Source: Candidatus Thalassarchaeum sp.
Lineage (GTDB): Archaea; Thermoplasmatota; Poseidoniia; Poseidoniales; Thalassarchaeaceae
Direction: 5' to 3'
DNA: 35,797 nt
Assembly: GCA_022451235.1 (NCBI GenBank)
Contig: JAKUOA010000012.1
Span: 3,699 to 39,495 of the forward strand
Below are positions 1 through 7,363 of the stretch, piece after piece (the stretch's first letter is position 1; each line of letters starts with the position of its first letter). The notes beneath the pieces were generated by a model, which was given only the letters and a program-made list of their open reading frames with translations, did no database searches and was not told the origin of the DNA. The position numbers and the translations under genes are program-made.

Positions 1-1323
1 AACGCTCAGTGGATCGTCGTCGTCGTCGAATACGATAACGATGGGGATGCTGGAGGCTGTGTAGGCTGGAAATTCTTCTTCCAGTATCTCAAAGCCTATT
101 CTAGATTCCATATCAGGAGGCAGTGCTTCTATTCCACCAGCACTCATTTCTACTCTTAGGAAAGGTGAGGCGGCTAGTAGCAGAACAACAAGGGCGGGAA
201 TTAACCACCTGAGTGGTTTGTCCATGACCTTAATTGAGAGTTTTTTCCAAAATTCAGTCTTACGATTGGCTCCAGGAATAGGGACAGGCAACGAATTGAT
301 TTTTGGGCCTAAGTATGACAACAGCGCGGGTAGCACAGTAAACGAATAGAGCATTGCAGCAGCGACCGCGAGGAATGCACCCAGTCCCATGGAAGGCATA
401 TGTGTTGCATCGAAGTAGAATAAGCTGCAGAGTCCAACGGCGACTGTTGCACCGGAATACATCACCGCTCTTCCTGCGGTATCCATCATTGTTGCAATTG
501 CACTTTCTGTTGATTCTCCTTTTGCGATTTCTTCGCGGAATCGGCTAATCATGAATAGACTGTAATCGATTGAGACTGCTATGCCGATTAGTGAAATCAT
601 ACTCACTGAGTATTCCGTTAGACCGAAGAACCACCAGTCTGACATCCAGTAACTTATCCCTGTTGCTAGTGCAATCATCAACAGTGCAATGAGAAGTGGT
701 AAAACCGCTGCAGTAAATGTCCCGAAGACGAATAGAAGGATTATGAGAGAAAGTGGTAGACCTACTACTTCGGCCCTAATTGTATCATTTTTCATTGCGT
801 TATCAAAGTCATTTCCTATGATTAGGCTGCCTGTTACGGTTACATCGAGTGTTTCACTATCGAGTTTCTTGAGTGATGGAATTTCGTCTGTGAGATCGGC
901 CTCACTTCCCGCAAGAGAGACGTAAACTGCCGTCTTCTTACCGTCCAAGGAACTATGTGTGGCAATTACTTGTTGATTTGTTGGGTCGTCATAAATAGTC
1001 GATATACTGACTATGTCGAGATTCATTTCTCTAATATCCGAGACAAATGACTCTACTGCAATTTGGAATTCATCTTCTTGCCAAGTCATTTCTTGGTGAG
1101 AGAGAATATATGTTACGGAGTTTGAGGCTGAGACTGTAAGTTGTTCATCGATTAGGTCCAGAGCTCTTCCAGAATCTGTTGTAGGTGGAGGCGCGTTTCC
1201 ATCTATGAATTGCTCTCCCTGACTGAGAAGGCCTACTGAAAATAGAAGCGATGCTACTGCAAAAACTACCACTGCCTTACGGTTATCATGGACGTAGAGG
1301 CCAAAATTGTAGAGGCGTGTCAT
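1..1323 (-). CDS. MMPL/RND-superfamily transporter, N-terminal part (cut by window edge)
   Basis: This frame is open for 441 codons from an ATG at 1323 to the window edge, so the C-terminal part is missing. The translation has an N-terminal transmembrane helix near residues 15-32 and a large extracytoplasmic region to about residue 185. A bundle of hydrophobic helices follows, including the family-typical stretch GIAVSIDYSLFMISRFREE. A further helix near residue 385 begins the second half of the usual duplicated RND fold. MMPL proteins are proton-driven exporters of lipids or hydrophobic molecules, and some resemble archaeal SecD/SecF; the substrate cannot be read here. A TATA-like element lies about 30 nt upstream of the ATG, suggesting a leaderless or short-leader transcript. 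The family call is secure; the substrate is unknown. Confidence 0.85.
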   Translation of the reverse strand, partial: MTRLYNFGLYVHDNRKAVVVFAVASLLFSVGLLSQGEQFIDGNAPPPTTDSGRALDLIDEQLTVSASNSVTYILSHQEMTWQEDEFQIAVESFVSDIREMNLDIVSISTIYDDPTNQQVIATHSSLDGKKTAVYVSLAGSEADLTDEIPSLKKLDSETLDVTVTGSLIIGNDFDNAMKNDTIRAEVVGLPLSLIILLFVFGTFTAAVLPLLIALLMIALATGISYWMSDWWFFGLTEYSVSMISLIGIAVSIDYSLFMISRFREEIAKGESTESAIATMMDTAGRAVMYSGATVAVGLCSLFYFDATHMPSMGLGAFLAVAAAMLYSFTVLPALLSYLGPKINSLPVPIPGANRKTEFWKKLSIKVMDKPLRWLIPALVVLLLAASPFLRVEMSAGGIEALPPDMESRIGFEILEEEFPAYTASSIPIVIVFDDDDDPLSV

Positions 1324-1350
1324 GTTACGATTCTTTTGCGAACAAATTGT

Positions 1351-1360
1351 AGTTATAAGC
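1351..1360 (-). promoter_or_regulatory. TATA-box-like promoter element for the MMPL gene
   Basis: On the minus strand this reads GCTTATAACT, preceded by an A/purine-rich stretch that could be a BRE. Its centre is about 32 nt upstream of the ATG at 1323. That matches the usual archaeal distance of roughly 25 nt from TATA to transcription start with little or no leader. Assigned by position and sequence only. Confidence 0.45.
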
Positions 1361-1382
1361 GAATGTTTTTCAGTTTCAAAAT

Positions 1383-2279
1383 TCAGTTGTAGCGCCTATT
1401 CAATTCTGAAAATAATTGGCTTGGTATTTCCGAACCAATAGTCATACGTTCGCCGTCTGGATGATTGAATGAAAGAGAGGTTGCATGGAGGCATAATCTG
1501 TTTACGCTCGCTTTTCCAAATCCATGTCTAGTATCCCCTGCAACTGGACAACCTAGATGTTGCATATGGAGTCGAATTTGAGCCCTCCTTCCTGTGTCTA
1601 TTTTGATGCGGATTAGACTATGTTCGGGGCCCACTTTTTCCTTCTGCCAATGTGTTATGGCTTCTCTACCGCCTCGTCTACCTTTCTCCACCAGTCTGAC
1701 TCTTTTGTCCTTAGTTTCAAGAATGCGGAGATTGATTGTTCCGCTTTCCTGTGAAGGTTCTCGATGAACCACTGCGTGATAGATTCGCTCTACTGAGCGG
1801 TCTTTGAATTGTTTTTGAAGGATGTCTTTGGTTTCTGCAGAACGCGCGAATATCATACATCCTGAAGTCTCTCTATCGAGTCTGTGAACTAAGTGTGTTC
1901 GGGTTCTTCCACTTTCCCATGCCCATTTTGCGACTCTGTCGAACATCGTATCTAGTTCGCCTCTGTCGGTAGCAACGGAAAGAAGTCCGGCTGGTTTGTT
2001 GGCGAGAATTACTTCTTTATCGAAATACAATATCTCAGGTTCAGGAATTGTTTCTTTTGGTTGAGTCAGAGGTTTGTCACCATCTGCTTTCGAAAGCACT
2101 TCTACCAACGAGCCTTTTGGCACTTTCATGTTTGCACGGGTTGCCTTATCTCCATCAACTCGGACTCGGCCGTGATCCACCATTCTACGAAGGGAGTTTC
2201 GTTTGGCTGTGGGATGAAGTGATGCCAGAACCTCAAGGAGGATTGTTTCCTCTGTGGTTTCGACACTGGGGTCGGGCAT
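1383..2279 (-). CDS. RluA-family RNA pseudouridine synthase with S4 domain
   Basis: The 298-residue product has an N-terminal S4-like RNA-binding region (about residues 15-65) and an RluA/RsuA-type catalytic domain. The catalytic aspartate is in HRLDRETSG, at about residue 135. The downstream RRAQIRLHMQHLGCPVAGD stretch matches the family's conserved RxHQxRxHxxxxGxPxxGD block, with Ala-Gln for His-Gln. The enzyme isomerises uridine to pseudouridine in rRNA or tRNA; the target position cannot be told. RluA-type enzymes are mainly bacterial, so transfer into this archaeon is likely (inference). It lies 59 nt before the MMPL gene on the same strand and downstream of a small membrane protein gene. 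Confidence 0.9.
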   Translation of the reverse strand: MPDPSVETTEETILLEVLASLHPTAKRNSLRRMVDHGRVRVDGDKATRANMKVPKGSLVEVLSKADGDKPLTQPKETIPEPEILYFDKEVILANKPAGLLSVATDRGELDTMFDRVAKWAWESGRTRTHLVHRLDRETSGCMIFARSAETKDILQKQFKDRSVERIYHAVVHREPSQESGTINLRILETKDKRVRLVEKGRRGGREAITHWQKEKVGPEHSLIRIKIDTGRRAQIRLHMQHLGCPVAGDTRHGFGKASVNRLCLHATSLSFNHPDGERMTIGSEIPSQLFSELNRRYN

Positions 2280-2333
2280 ATGCTCCGCAGGGGCAAAATC
2301 AATTCAAACTGACTGTTTAGTCAAATATTCACG

Positions 2334-2492
2334 CTACTCGGTCATTTGTGCTATACGGTCGCTCAGTAGTAGAAGCGCCGAAGCCCAAAGGCCGACAAAT
2401 ATCCCTAACGACTCGTCACCGTTGAAATATATGCCAATGCTTCCGAATATAGACGCTAAGCTAGCAAAAAGTCCTATTTTTCTCCAATCCAT
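2334..2492 (-). CDS. Small two-helix membrane protein (52 aa)
   Basis: This short frame fills most of an otherwise empty 312-nt gap. It starts at an ATG at 2492 preceded by an excellent ribosome-binding site (AGGAGGTGA on the minus strand, 2502-2510) and ends at TAG (2334-2336). The product begins MDWRKIGLFASLASIFGSIG and continues with IYFNGDESLG, then a second hydrophobic stretch GIFVGLWASALLLL, ending SDRIAQMTE. Two transmembrane helices with a short polar turn are predicted. The gene is co-directional with the downstream pseudouridine synthase (55 nt gap). Function is unknown; the strong RBS and clean membrane-protein pattern make it a convincing gene. Confidence 0.75.
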   Translation of the reverse strand: MDWRKIGLFASLASIFGSIGIYFNGDESLGIFVGLWASALLLLSDRIAQMTE

Positions 2493-2591
2493 TTTGTATT
2501 TTCACCTCCTAAATCGACCGTTGGTTTGTCTTATCGCGTATAGAGGTGTGTCTTGGAAAAAATGTTCCGAGTTGGGGAAGGTGCGCTGGAA

Positions 2592-4916
2592 TTAGTCCTT
2601 CCACCATTGGTCATCTTTGGGAACTATCTCAAAGTCGTCTTGGCTATCCAAGGTGAAACCATTATCTGAGAAAACACGTATGCTCCAGCGGCCCTTGGAT
2701 TTTTCATAGAATCTTGCTTCGTTCACATCTATGTCCCTCAGCCAGTGCCAACGAACACCCTCCTCTCCATGATCGGAGTCTTCGCCGCCACGAGGATAGA
2801 TACCTACCCAAGCATCGTTGCTAGTGGGAGGATTGTTGATTCTGAAATACACGCCCTTGTTGGTGGTCGCCTCTAAAATATCGATACTCGATTTTTGGCT
2901 ACCATCTTGTTTCCTGTGTCTACTTCCCCCCCAGATCATTAACAGACTGATTAACGCGATGGAGCTAACACCCGTCATGATTGAGCCGCCAATTATCATA
3001 CCGATGGCTCCAATGACTACTTCTCCATCTTGGATCCACATGACGGCGGCTTCTGAGCCATCAGAATATTCTGCACTAATCGTTGTAGTGCCTTTCATAC
3101 AACCGTAGCATGCTTGTCCCATTTTGATGATGTTTCTTCCATCCTTATGTTTTTGTTGGACGTGGTCCCAGGATTCGCATTCGCCAAGTTCGAACACTTG
3201 TCGACTTTCATCTGGAGGGTTGACTTTCTGATATTCCGTCCACGGGTCAGACATCCAGCTCCCTGAGTGGGTGGCGCTCACGATGATGTTTTCACAGTGG
3301 TCATAGATGCCGTTATTATCGAAGTCCCCCAGTACCGCCTCGATGAAAATGATGAATCCCTGATCGCCCATGTCATCTACATCGAAAATTTCCAGAGTGG
3401 TATTGGATTCAGATTGGGCTACGAATGATTCGGCTGAAATAGACCCGATGACAAGCAGGGTTACGCCGGGAATCAAGAGCAGTACGGCGAACACGGCCGC
3501 GAACTTGGTCCACTGAGGAGCAGTCTTGCCAGATTTTAACCACGAAGATATGAGGGCAAACCAAGCGCCCACTGCCAAGAATCCGCCAACGCCCGTCAAA
3601 ATCGCGCCCGGAATTATCATCCCGAGTCTATCCTCGCCTGTTGAGCCGGTTCCGATGATAAGAAGCGGTAAACCGGGAATCAACAAGAATAGACCAAATA
3701 AAGCCACGAGCCCTATTCTTCCGCGCCCTGACTTTTCAGCCGTCTCATCAAGCGGTTGAGACGCAACTGTCTGAGCCTTGACTTGGAAGTCTTTTCTTTC
3801 GTGCAGCGTATGTCCTCCATCAGAGAAGACACGTATGCTCCAATCTCCTACTGCTTGCTTAGGGAACGATGCGTTGTTCGCATCTAAGTTCCGAAGCCAT
3901 TTCCATCGCTTGTTTTCCTCTCCATGATCTTGGTCGGGCGCATTCGGTGGGTAGATGCCCACCCAAGCATCATTACTGCTTGGACGATTGTTGATTTTGA
4001 AACGCACCGGTTTGTCGGGTACTGCTTCTAAAATTTCAATGGGTTCTTGCCATCTGGCGGGAGCGCGCTCTTGAGTTTTAGCCGCATTTTCGGGTGGGTG
4101 ATAGACTGTTGGCGCCGGATCTTGAGTTTTAGCCGCATTTTCGGGTGGGTGATAGAGTGTTGGTGCCGGATGTTTACCGCCGGGTGCGCCCGGATTTCCC
4201 CAACTGTCGACGGTTTCCCACCCGCCTTCACGTGGTGGAACCCCGATCTTTCCACCGGTATGCGCAGCATAGAGGACCCCGATTTTTGAGATGATCATCC
4301 ACTTGTTCCACTCCGGGCGTTGATGGTTAGTTCCGCAGTCTTGGAAAGCGATGAAAATCTCAGGGTTCTGAGTATGCTGGTAATGGCCAGCGATAGTGCC
4401 CCAGTGTCTATTCTCATGTTTGCCAGGCATGAACTCGTAGTTCCCGTTCACTTCCGAGCTTCCGGCTTGAGCGACGATTACATACGAGGGCATCGATGCT
4501 GTAGTTGTTGCAGGTTTTTGTTGACCTGTAGCGCCATGCTGCACGAACTGGATGTCTTCCCAGCCGCCTCTTGGCGCATGGTCTCGGTTCCATTGTGCTG
4601 TGCCATTTTGCTGCGCACTCAGGTACTTCCCATGACAGGACTTCAAACAGACTACATTGTTGCCACGGTCTTCGACCGTGAACTCCTCCCATCCACCTGG
4701 TGGTGCCTCTCTACGATTTATTTGCACGCTACCGTCAGCCTGTGCTGACACGTACATGCCGTGGGCTCCTTTGAGTGTAATCTTACCATTTTGGCGCTGT
4801 TCTACATGGAAGAATTCCCACTCAGCAGCCCCATGTCGATTCCATTCCGCACGCCCGTCGGGCTGAGCGCTCAGGTACTTCCCGTGGACGCTTCGGAGCG
4901 ACACGGTTCCTTGCAT
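2592..4916 (-). CDS. Modular membrane protein with fascin/ricin-like beta-trefoil and two repeated Ig/SKICH-like domains
   Basis: The frame is open from 5030, but the ATG at 4916 (MQGTVSLRSVHGKYLSAQ) starts exactly at the first domain and avoids overlap with the divergent gene, giving 774 residues. Residues 1-130 are three tandem units of the form HGKYLSAQ-dG-xxxWNR-WE, a fascin/ricin-type beta-trefoil. Residues about 145-260 form a second domain ending in GVLYAAHTGGKIGVPPREGG. A 17-residue tandem duplication follows (4070-4171). A module containing NDAWVGIYP, a DHGEE motif and WSIRVFSDGG occurs twice, at about 293-378 and 677-765. Between the copies are four hydrophobic helices (about 400-420, 430-458, 470-493, 630-662) and a Cys-containing luminal or extracellular segment. 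There is no signal peptide, so the trefoil is probably cytoplasmic. Function is unknown; cell-surface or cytoskeleton-linked roles are speculation. Confidence 0.8.
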   Translation of the reverse strand: MQGTVSLRSVHGKYLSAQPDGRAEWNRHGAAEWEFFHVEQRQNGKITLKGAHGMYVSAQADGSVQINRREAPPGGWEEFTVEDRGNNVVCLKSCHGKYLSAQQNGTAQWNRDHAPRGGWEDIQFVQHGATGQQKPATTTASMPSYVIVAQAGSSEVNGNYEFMPGKHENRHWGTIAGHYQHTQNPEIFIAFQDCGTNHQRPEWNKWMIISKIGVLYAAHTGGKIGVPPREGGWETVDSWGNPGAPGGKHPAPTLYHPPENAAKTQDPAPTVYHPPENAAKTQERAPARWQEPIEILEAVPDKPVRFKINNRPSSNDAWVGIYPPNAPDQDHGEENKRWKWLRNLDANNASFPKQAVGDWSIRVFSDGGHTLHERKDFQVKAQTVASQPLDETAEKSGRGRIGLVALFGLFLLIPGLPLLIIGTGSTGEDRLGMIIPGAILTGVGGFLAVGAWFALISSWLKSGKTAPQWTKFAAVFAVLLLIPGVTLLVIGSISAESFVAQSESNTTLEIFDVDDMGDQGFIIFIEAVLGDFDNNGIYDHCENIIVSATHSGSWMSDPWTEYQKVNPPDESRQVFELGECESWDHVQQKHKDGRNIIKMGQACYGCMKGTTTISAEYSDGSEAAVMWIQDGEVVIGAIGMIIGGSIMTGVSSIALISLLMIWGGSRHRKQDGSQKSSIDILEATTNKGVYFRINNPPTSNDAWVGIYPRGGEDSDHGEEGVRWHWLRDIDVNEARFYEKSKGRWSIRVFSDNGFTLDSQDDFEIVPKDDQWWKD
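4070..4171. repeat. Two-copy 51-bp in-frame tandem repeat
   Basis: Copies at 4070-4120 and 4121-4171 differ at only three bases. Each encodes 17 residues of the form PAPT-L/V-YHPPENAAKTQ-D/E in the linker of the modular membrane protein. The length is a multiple of three, so the frame is preserved. It looks like a recent slippage or duplication in a proline-rich linker. Confidence 0.9.
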
Positions 4917-4993
4917 GATTTGTCGTAAAGAGAAGAGAATAAGGATGTTGTTGAGGGGGGTTTCAATACAAACAACTTCAATTGAATTGAGTA

Positions 4994-6535
4994 ATGCAAC
5001 GTATTGTGGGAAGTATGTCCTTGGACTCATTGAACTGGCGGGAGCGTTTCGTTGAGGAAACCCCTGGAGACACTCTTTCGGGAGGTGGTCCTAGGCAGGT
5101 CCCCGGTGCATGTTGGTCGAAAGTCGAACCTTCTCCTGTTCCTAATCCGACTCTCAGACTATGGTCGGATGAACTGGCTGATATCTTAGGAATAGAAAGG
5201 GGAGGGGAGGTGTTTCTTGGAGGTAACAGAATAGCCGATGGGATGTCTCCCTATGCGCAACGATACGGAGGGCATCAATTCGGAAATTGGGCCGGACAAC
5301 TAGGTGATGGTCGAGCGATTACATTAGGAGAAGTTGATACTGGTGAGAAGATCCTAGAATTACAGCTCAAAGGTTCTGGCGTCACTCCCTATTCTCGCTT
5401 TGCTGATGGGAAGGCGGTACTACGTTCCTCGATACGAGAGTTTCTCTGTAGCGAAGTGATGCATCATCTTGGAGTTCCTACCACCCGCGCATTGTCGCTG
5501 GTCACAACGGGTGAAGATGTAGTGCGAGATATTCTCTACAACGGGAATCCTGCTCCTGAAGACGGAGCGATTGTTTGTAGGGTTGCTCCGAGTTTCATTC
5601 GATTTGGAAGCTTTCAGATTCATGCAATGGATGGAAATAGAAGTGCGCTGCAGGCTCTTGTTAAACACACTGTGAAACATCATTTTAACGGACATTCGGT
5701 GGAGGATGATGGTGGCATACTCGAGTGGACAAAACATATCGCAAGAGAGACGGCTCTGATGATTGCACATTGGATGAGAGTCGGTTTTGTTCATGGGGTA
5801 ATGAATACTGACAACATGTCTATTCATGGCTTAACCATCGATTATGGCCCCTACGGATGGATTGAGGACTTCGATCTCGGATGGACCCCCAATACGACCG
5901 ACGCTGGGAGAAAAAGATACAGATTTGGAAATCAGGCCGACATTGGAGGCTGGAATATTGCTCGTTTTTTGGAGGCGGTTTCTCCTCTGATGGAAAGGCC
6001 TGAGAAACTTAACGACGTAATGGATGTTTACTATCAGGAATACCAAGAGGTTCACACAAGGATGTGGATGGATAAGATAGGGGTCGATGATTACAAACAA
6101 AATGAAACCGATTTGGTTGCAGACCTGATTCCGCTACTGGAGTCTTCTAATATCGACATGACGATATTTTTCCGATTGTTGTCAAATCTAGAAGTCCCGG
6201 ATGTGGAGCTGCTAAATTTCGCATTCTACTCTCCTGAGAAAATCCCTGTGAAGAAATGGAATGAATGGCTGAATAGATGGTGGGAGTGTACGAAGGGCGC
6301 ACCAAATAGAGGGAAAATGAGGTGTGTTAATCCTAAATTTGTCCTAAGAAATTGGATGGCTCAATTGGCCATAGATGCCGCAGAAAAGGGCGATTATACT
6401 GTTGCGGAAGAACTCCACCATTTGCTAAAATCACCATACGCAGAGCAGTCGGAATATGAATCGAAGTGGTTCCAGAAGAGGCCGGAGTGGGCTGATCATA
6501 GGGTTGGTTGTTCGATGCTTTCTTGCTCGAGCTGA
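4994..6535 (+). CDS. selO: SelO/YdiU-family protein AMPylase (pseudokinase fold)
   Basis: The 513-residue product is a full-length SelO (UPF0061) protein. Visible family blocks are PYAQRYGGHQFGNWAGQLGD, ELQLKGSGVTPYSRFADGKA, VLRSSIREFLCSE and HGVMNTDNMS-hGLTIDYGP, the last carrying the metal-binding Asn/Asp residues. SelO transfers AMP from ATP to Ser, Thr or Tyr of protein substrates and is tied to redox stress in bacteria and mitochondria. The C-terminus reads MLSCSS, with cysteine at the position that is selenocysteine in animal SelO. An alternative ATG at 5015 would remove seven residues. It is divergent from the modular membrane protein and convergent with purQ (6-nt gap). SelO is typically bacterial or eukaryotic, so lateral acquisition is likely. 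Confidence 0.93.
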   Translation: MQRIVGSMSLDSLNWRERFVEETPGDTLSGGGPRQVPGACWSKVEPSPVPNPTLRLWSDELADILGIERGGEVFLGGNRIADGMSPYAQRYGGHQFGNWAGQLGDGRAITLGEVDTGEKILELQLKGSGVTPYSRFADGKAVLRSSIREFLCSEVMHHLGVPTTRALSLVTTGEDVVRDILYNGNPAPEDGAIVCRVAPSFIRFGSFQIHAMDGNRSALQALVKHTVKHHFNGHSVEDDGGILEWTKHIARETALMIAHWMRVGFVHGVMNTDNMSIHGLTIDYGPYGWIEDFDLGWTPNTTDAGRKRYRFGNQADIGGWNIARFLEAVSPLMERPEKLNDVMDVYYQEYQEVHTRMWMDKIGVDDYKQNETDLVADLIPLLESSNIDMTIFFRLLSNLEVPDVELLNFAFYSPEKIPVKKWNEWLNRWWECTKGAPNRGKMRCVNPKFVLRNWMAQLAIDAAEKGDYTVAEELHHLLKSPYAEQSEYESKWFQKRPEWADHRVGCSMLSCSS

Positions 6536-6541
6536 TTGTCG

Positions 6542-7363
6542 TCAGAGAAGGTTTTCTTCTGCATAATTTACAGCGTTTCTGAAGATTGCCATGCCCTCTC
6601 CCTCGCCGTGTTCGCCTTGATCTACATCTCTTGTCCAAGTGGCACCCAACCACGTGGAGTGGTTGGCTTCTGGGTGCGGCATCAGTCCAAAGACTAGTCC
6701 TGTTGGATCACATACTCCTGCGATATTCCGCCAACTCTGATTGGGCGATATTGGGTATGGAAGAACCTCATCACTCGAACTAGGATATTCCATGGCAGGG
6801 TCGACGTAGCGAACTGCTAGTTGTCCTGATTCGGACCAACGATCGAGAAGTTTTCTGTCGTTGGTAACGAACTTGCCCTCGCCGTGACGAACAGGTACTC
6901 TCATTCTCGTGATTCCCTTTGTCCAGATGCAGGGGCTATTGGGGTCAAACTCTAGAGTCGCCCAGCGATTTTCGTAATGGCCACTATCGTTCAATGCAAG
7001 CGATGCTGTTTGTGTCAAACTGACTTCTTCGTCGCCTGGAAGTAGTCCCATCTTGACAAGTACTTGGAATCCGTTGCAAATTCCGATTACCAGTTTGCCC
7101 GATTGGACAAAACGCCTTACTTGGTCTCTAAGACCGAATCTCAGTCTGTTGCCCATAAGTCTGCCACTACCTAGGTGATCTCCGAAAGAGAAACCCCCTG
7201 GAACCGCCATGATGTGATAGTCATCTAGACTCGTTTCTCCGTTTACGAGACGATTGACATGTACTCGGACAGCGGTGGCCCCAGCCATTTCGAAAACCGC
7301 CATAGTTTCGGTTTCACAATTAATTCCGAAGCCCGAGAGCACTGCTACACGTACTTCACTCAT
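6542..7363 (-). CDS. purQ: FGAM synthase glutaminase subunit PurQ
   Basis: This 273-residue class I glutamine amidotransferase supplies ammonia to PurL for conversion of FGAR to FGAM in de novo purine synthesis. The N-terminus VAVLSGFGINCETETMAVF, the PGGFSFGDHLGSGR block, the nucleophile region GICNGFQVLVKMGLLPG and the His-Glu region LMPHPEANH are all present, so the Cys-His-Glu triad is intact. It is somewhat longer than bacterial PurQ (about 230 residues). The ATG overlaps the purL stop codon (ATGA, 7360-7363). A GGAGG in the last purL codons sits about 7 nt upstream, so the two genes are probably translationally coupled. Confidence 0.97.
   Translation of the reverse strand: MSEVRVAVLSGFGINCETETMAVFEMAGATAVRVHVNRLVNGETSLDDYHIMAVPGGFSFGDHLGSGRLMGNRLRFGLRDQVRRFVQSGKLVIGICNGFQVLVKMGLLPGDEEVSLTQTASLALNDSGHYENRWATLEFDPNSPCIWTKGITRMRVPVRHGEGKFVTNDRKLLDRWSESGQLAVRYVDPAMEYPSSSDEVLPYPISPNQSWRNIAGVCDPTGLVFGLMPHPEANHSTWLGATWTRDVDQGEHGEGEGMAIFRNAVNYAEENLL

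Noticed and set aside
2254-2595. 113-codon plus-strand frame in the gap after the pseudouridine synthase gene
   Set aside because: The minus-strand 52-aa frame has a consensus ribosome-binding site and membrane-protein pattern; the plus frame has neither.
4070-4171. Direct repeat considered as a CRISPR or mobile-element trace
   Set aside because: Only two adjacent copies with no spacers, in frame within a gene; it is a protein-linker duplication.
4917-5030. N-terminal 38-residue extension of the modular protein
   Set aside because: It overlaps the divergent selO start and has no domain content; the ATG at 4916 begins exactly at the first trefoil unit.
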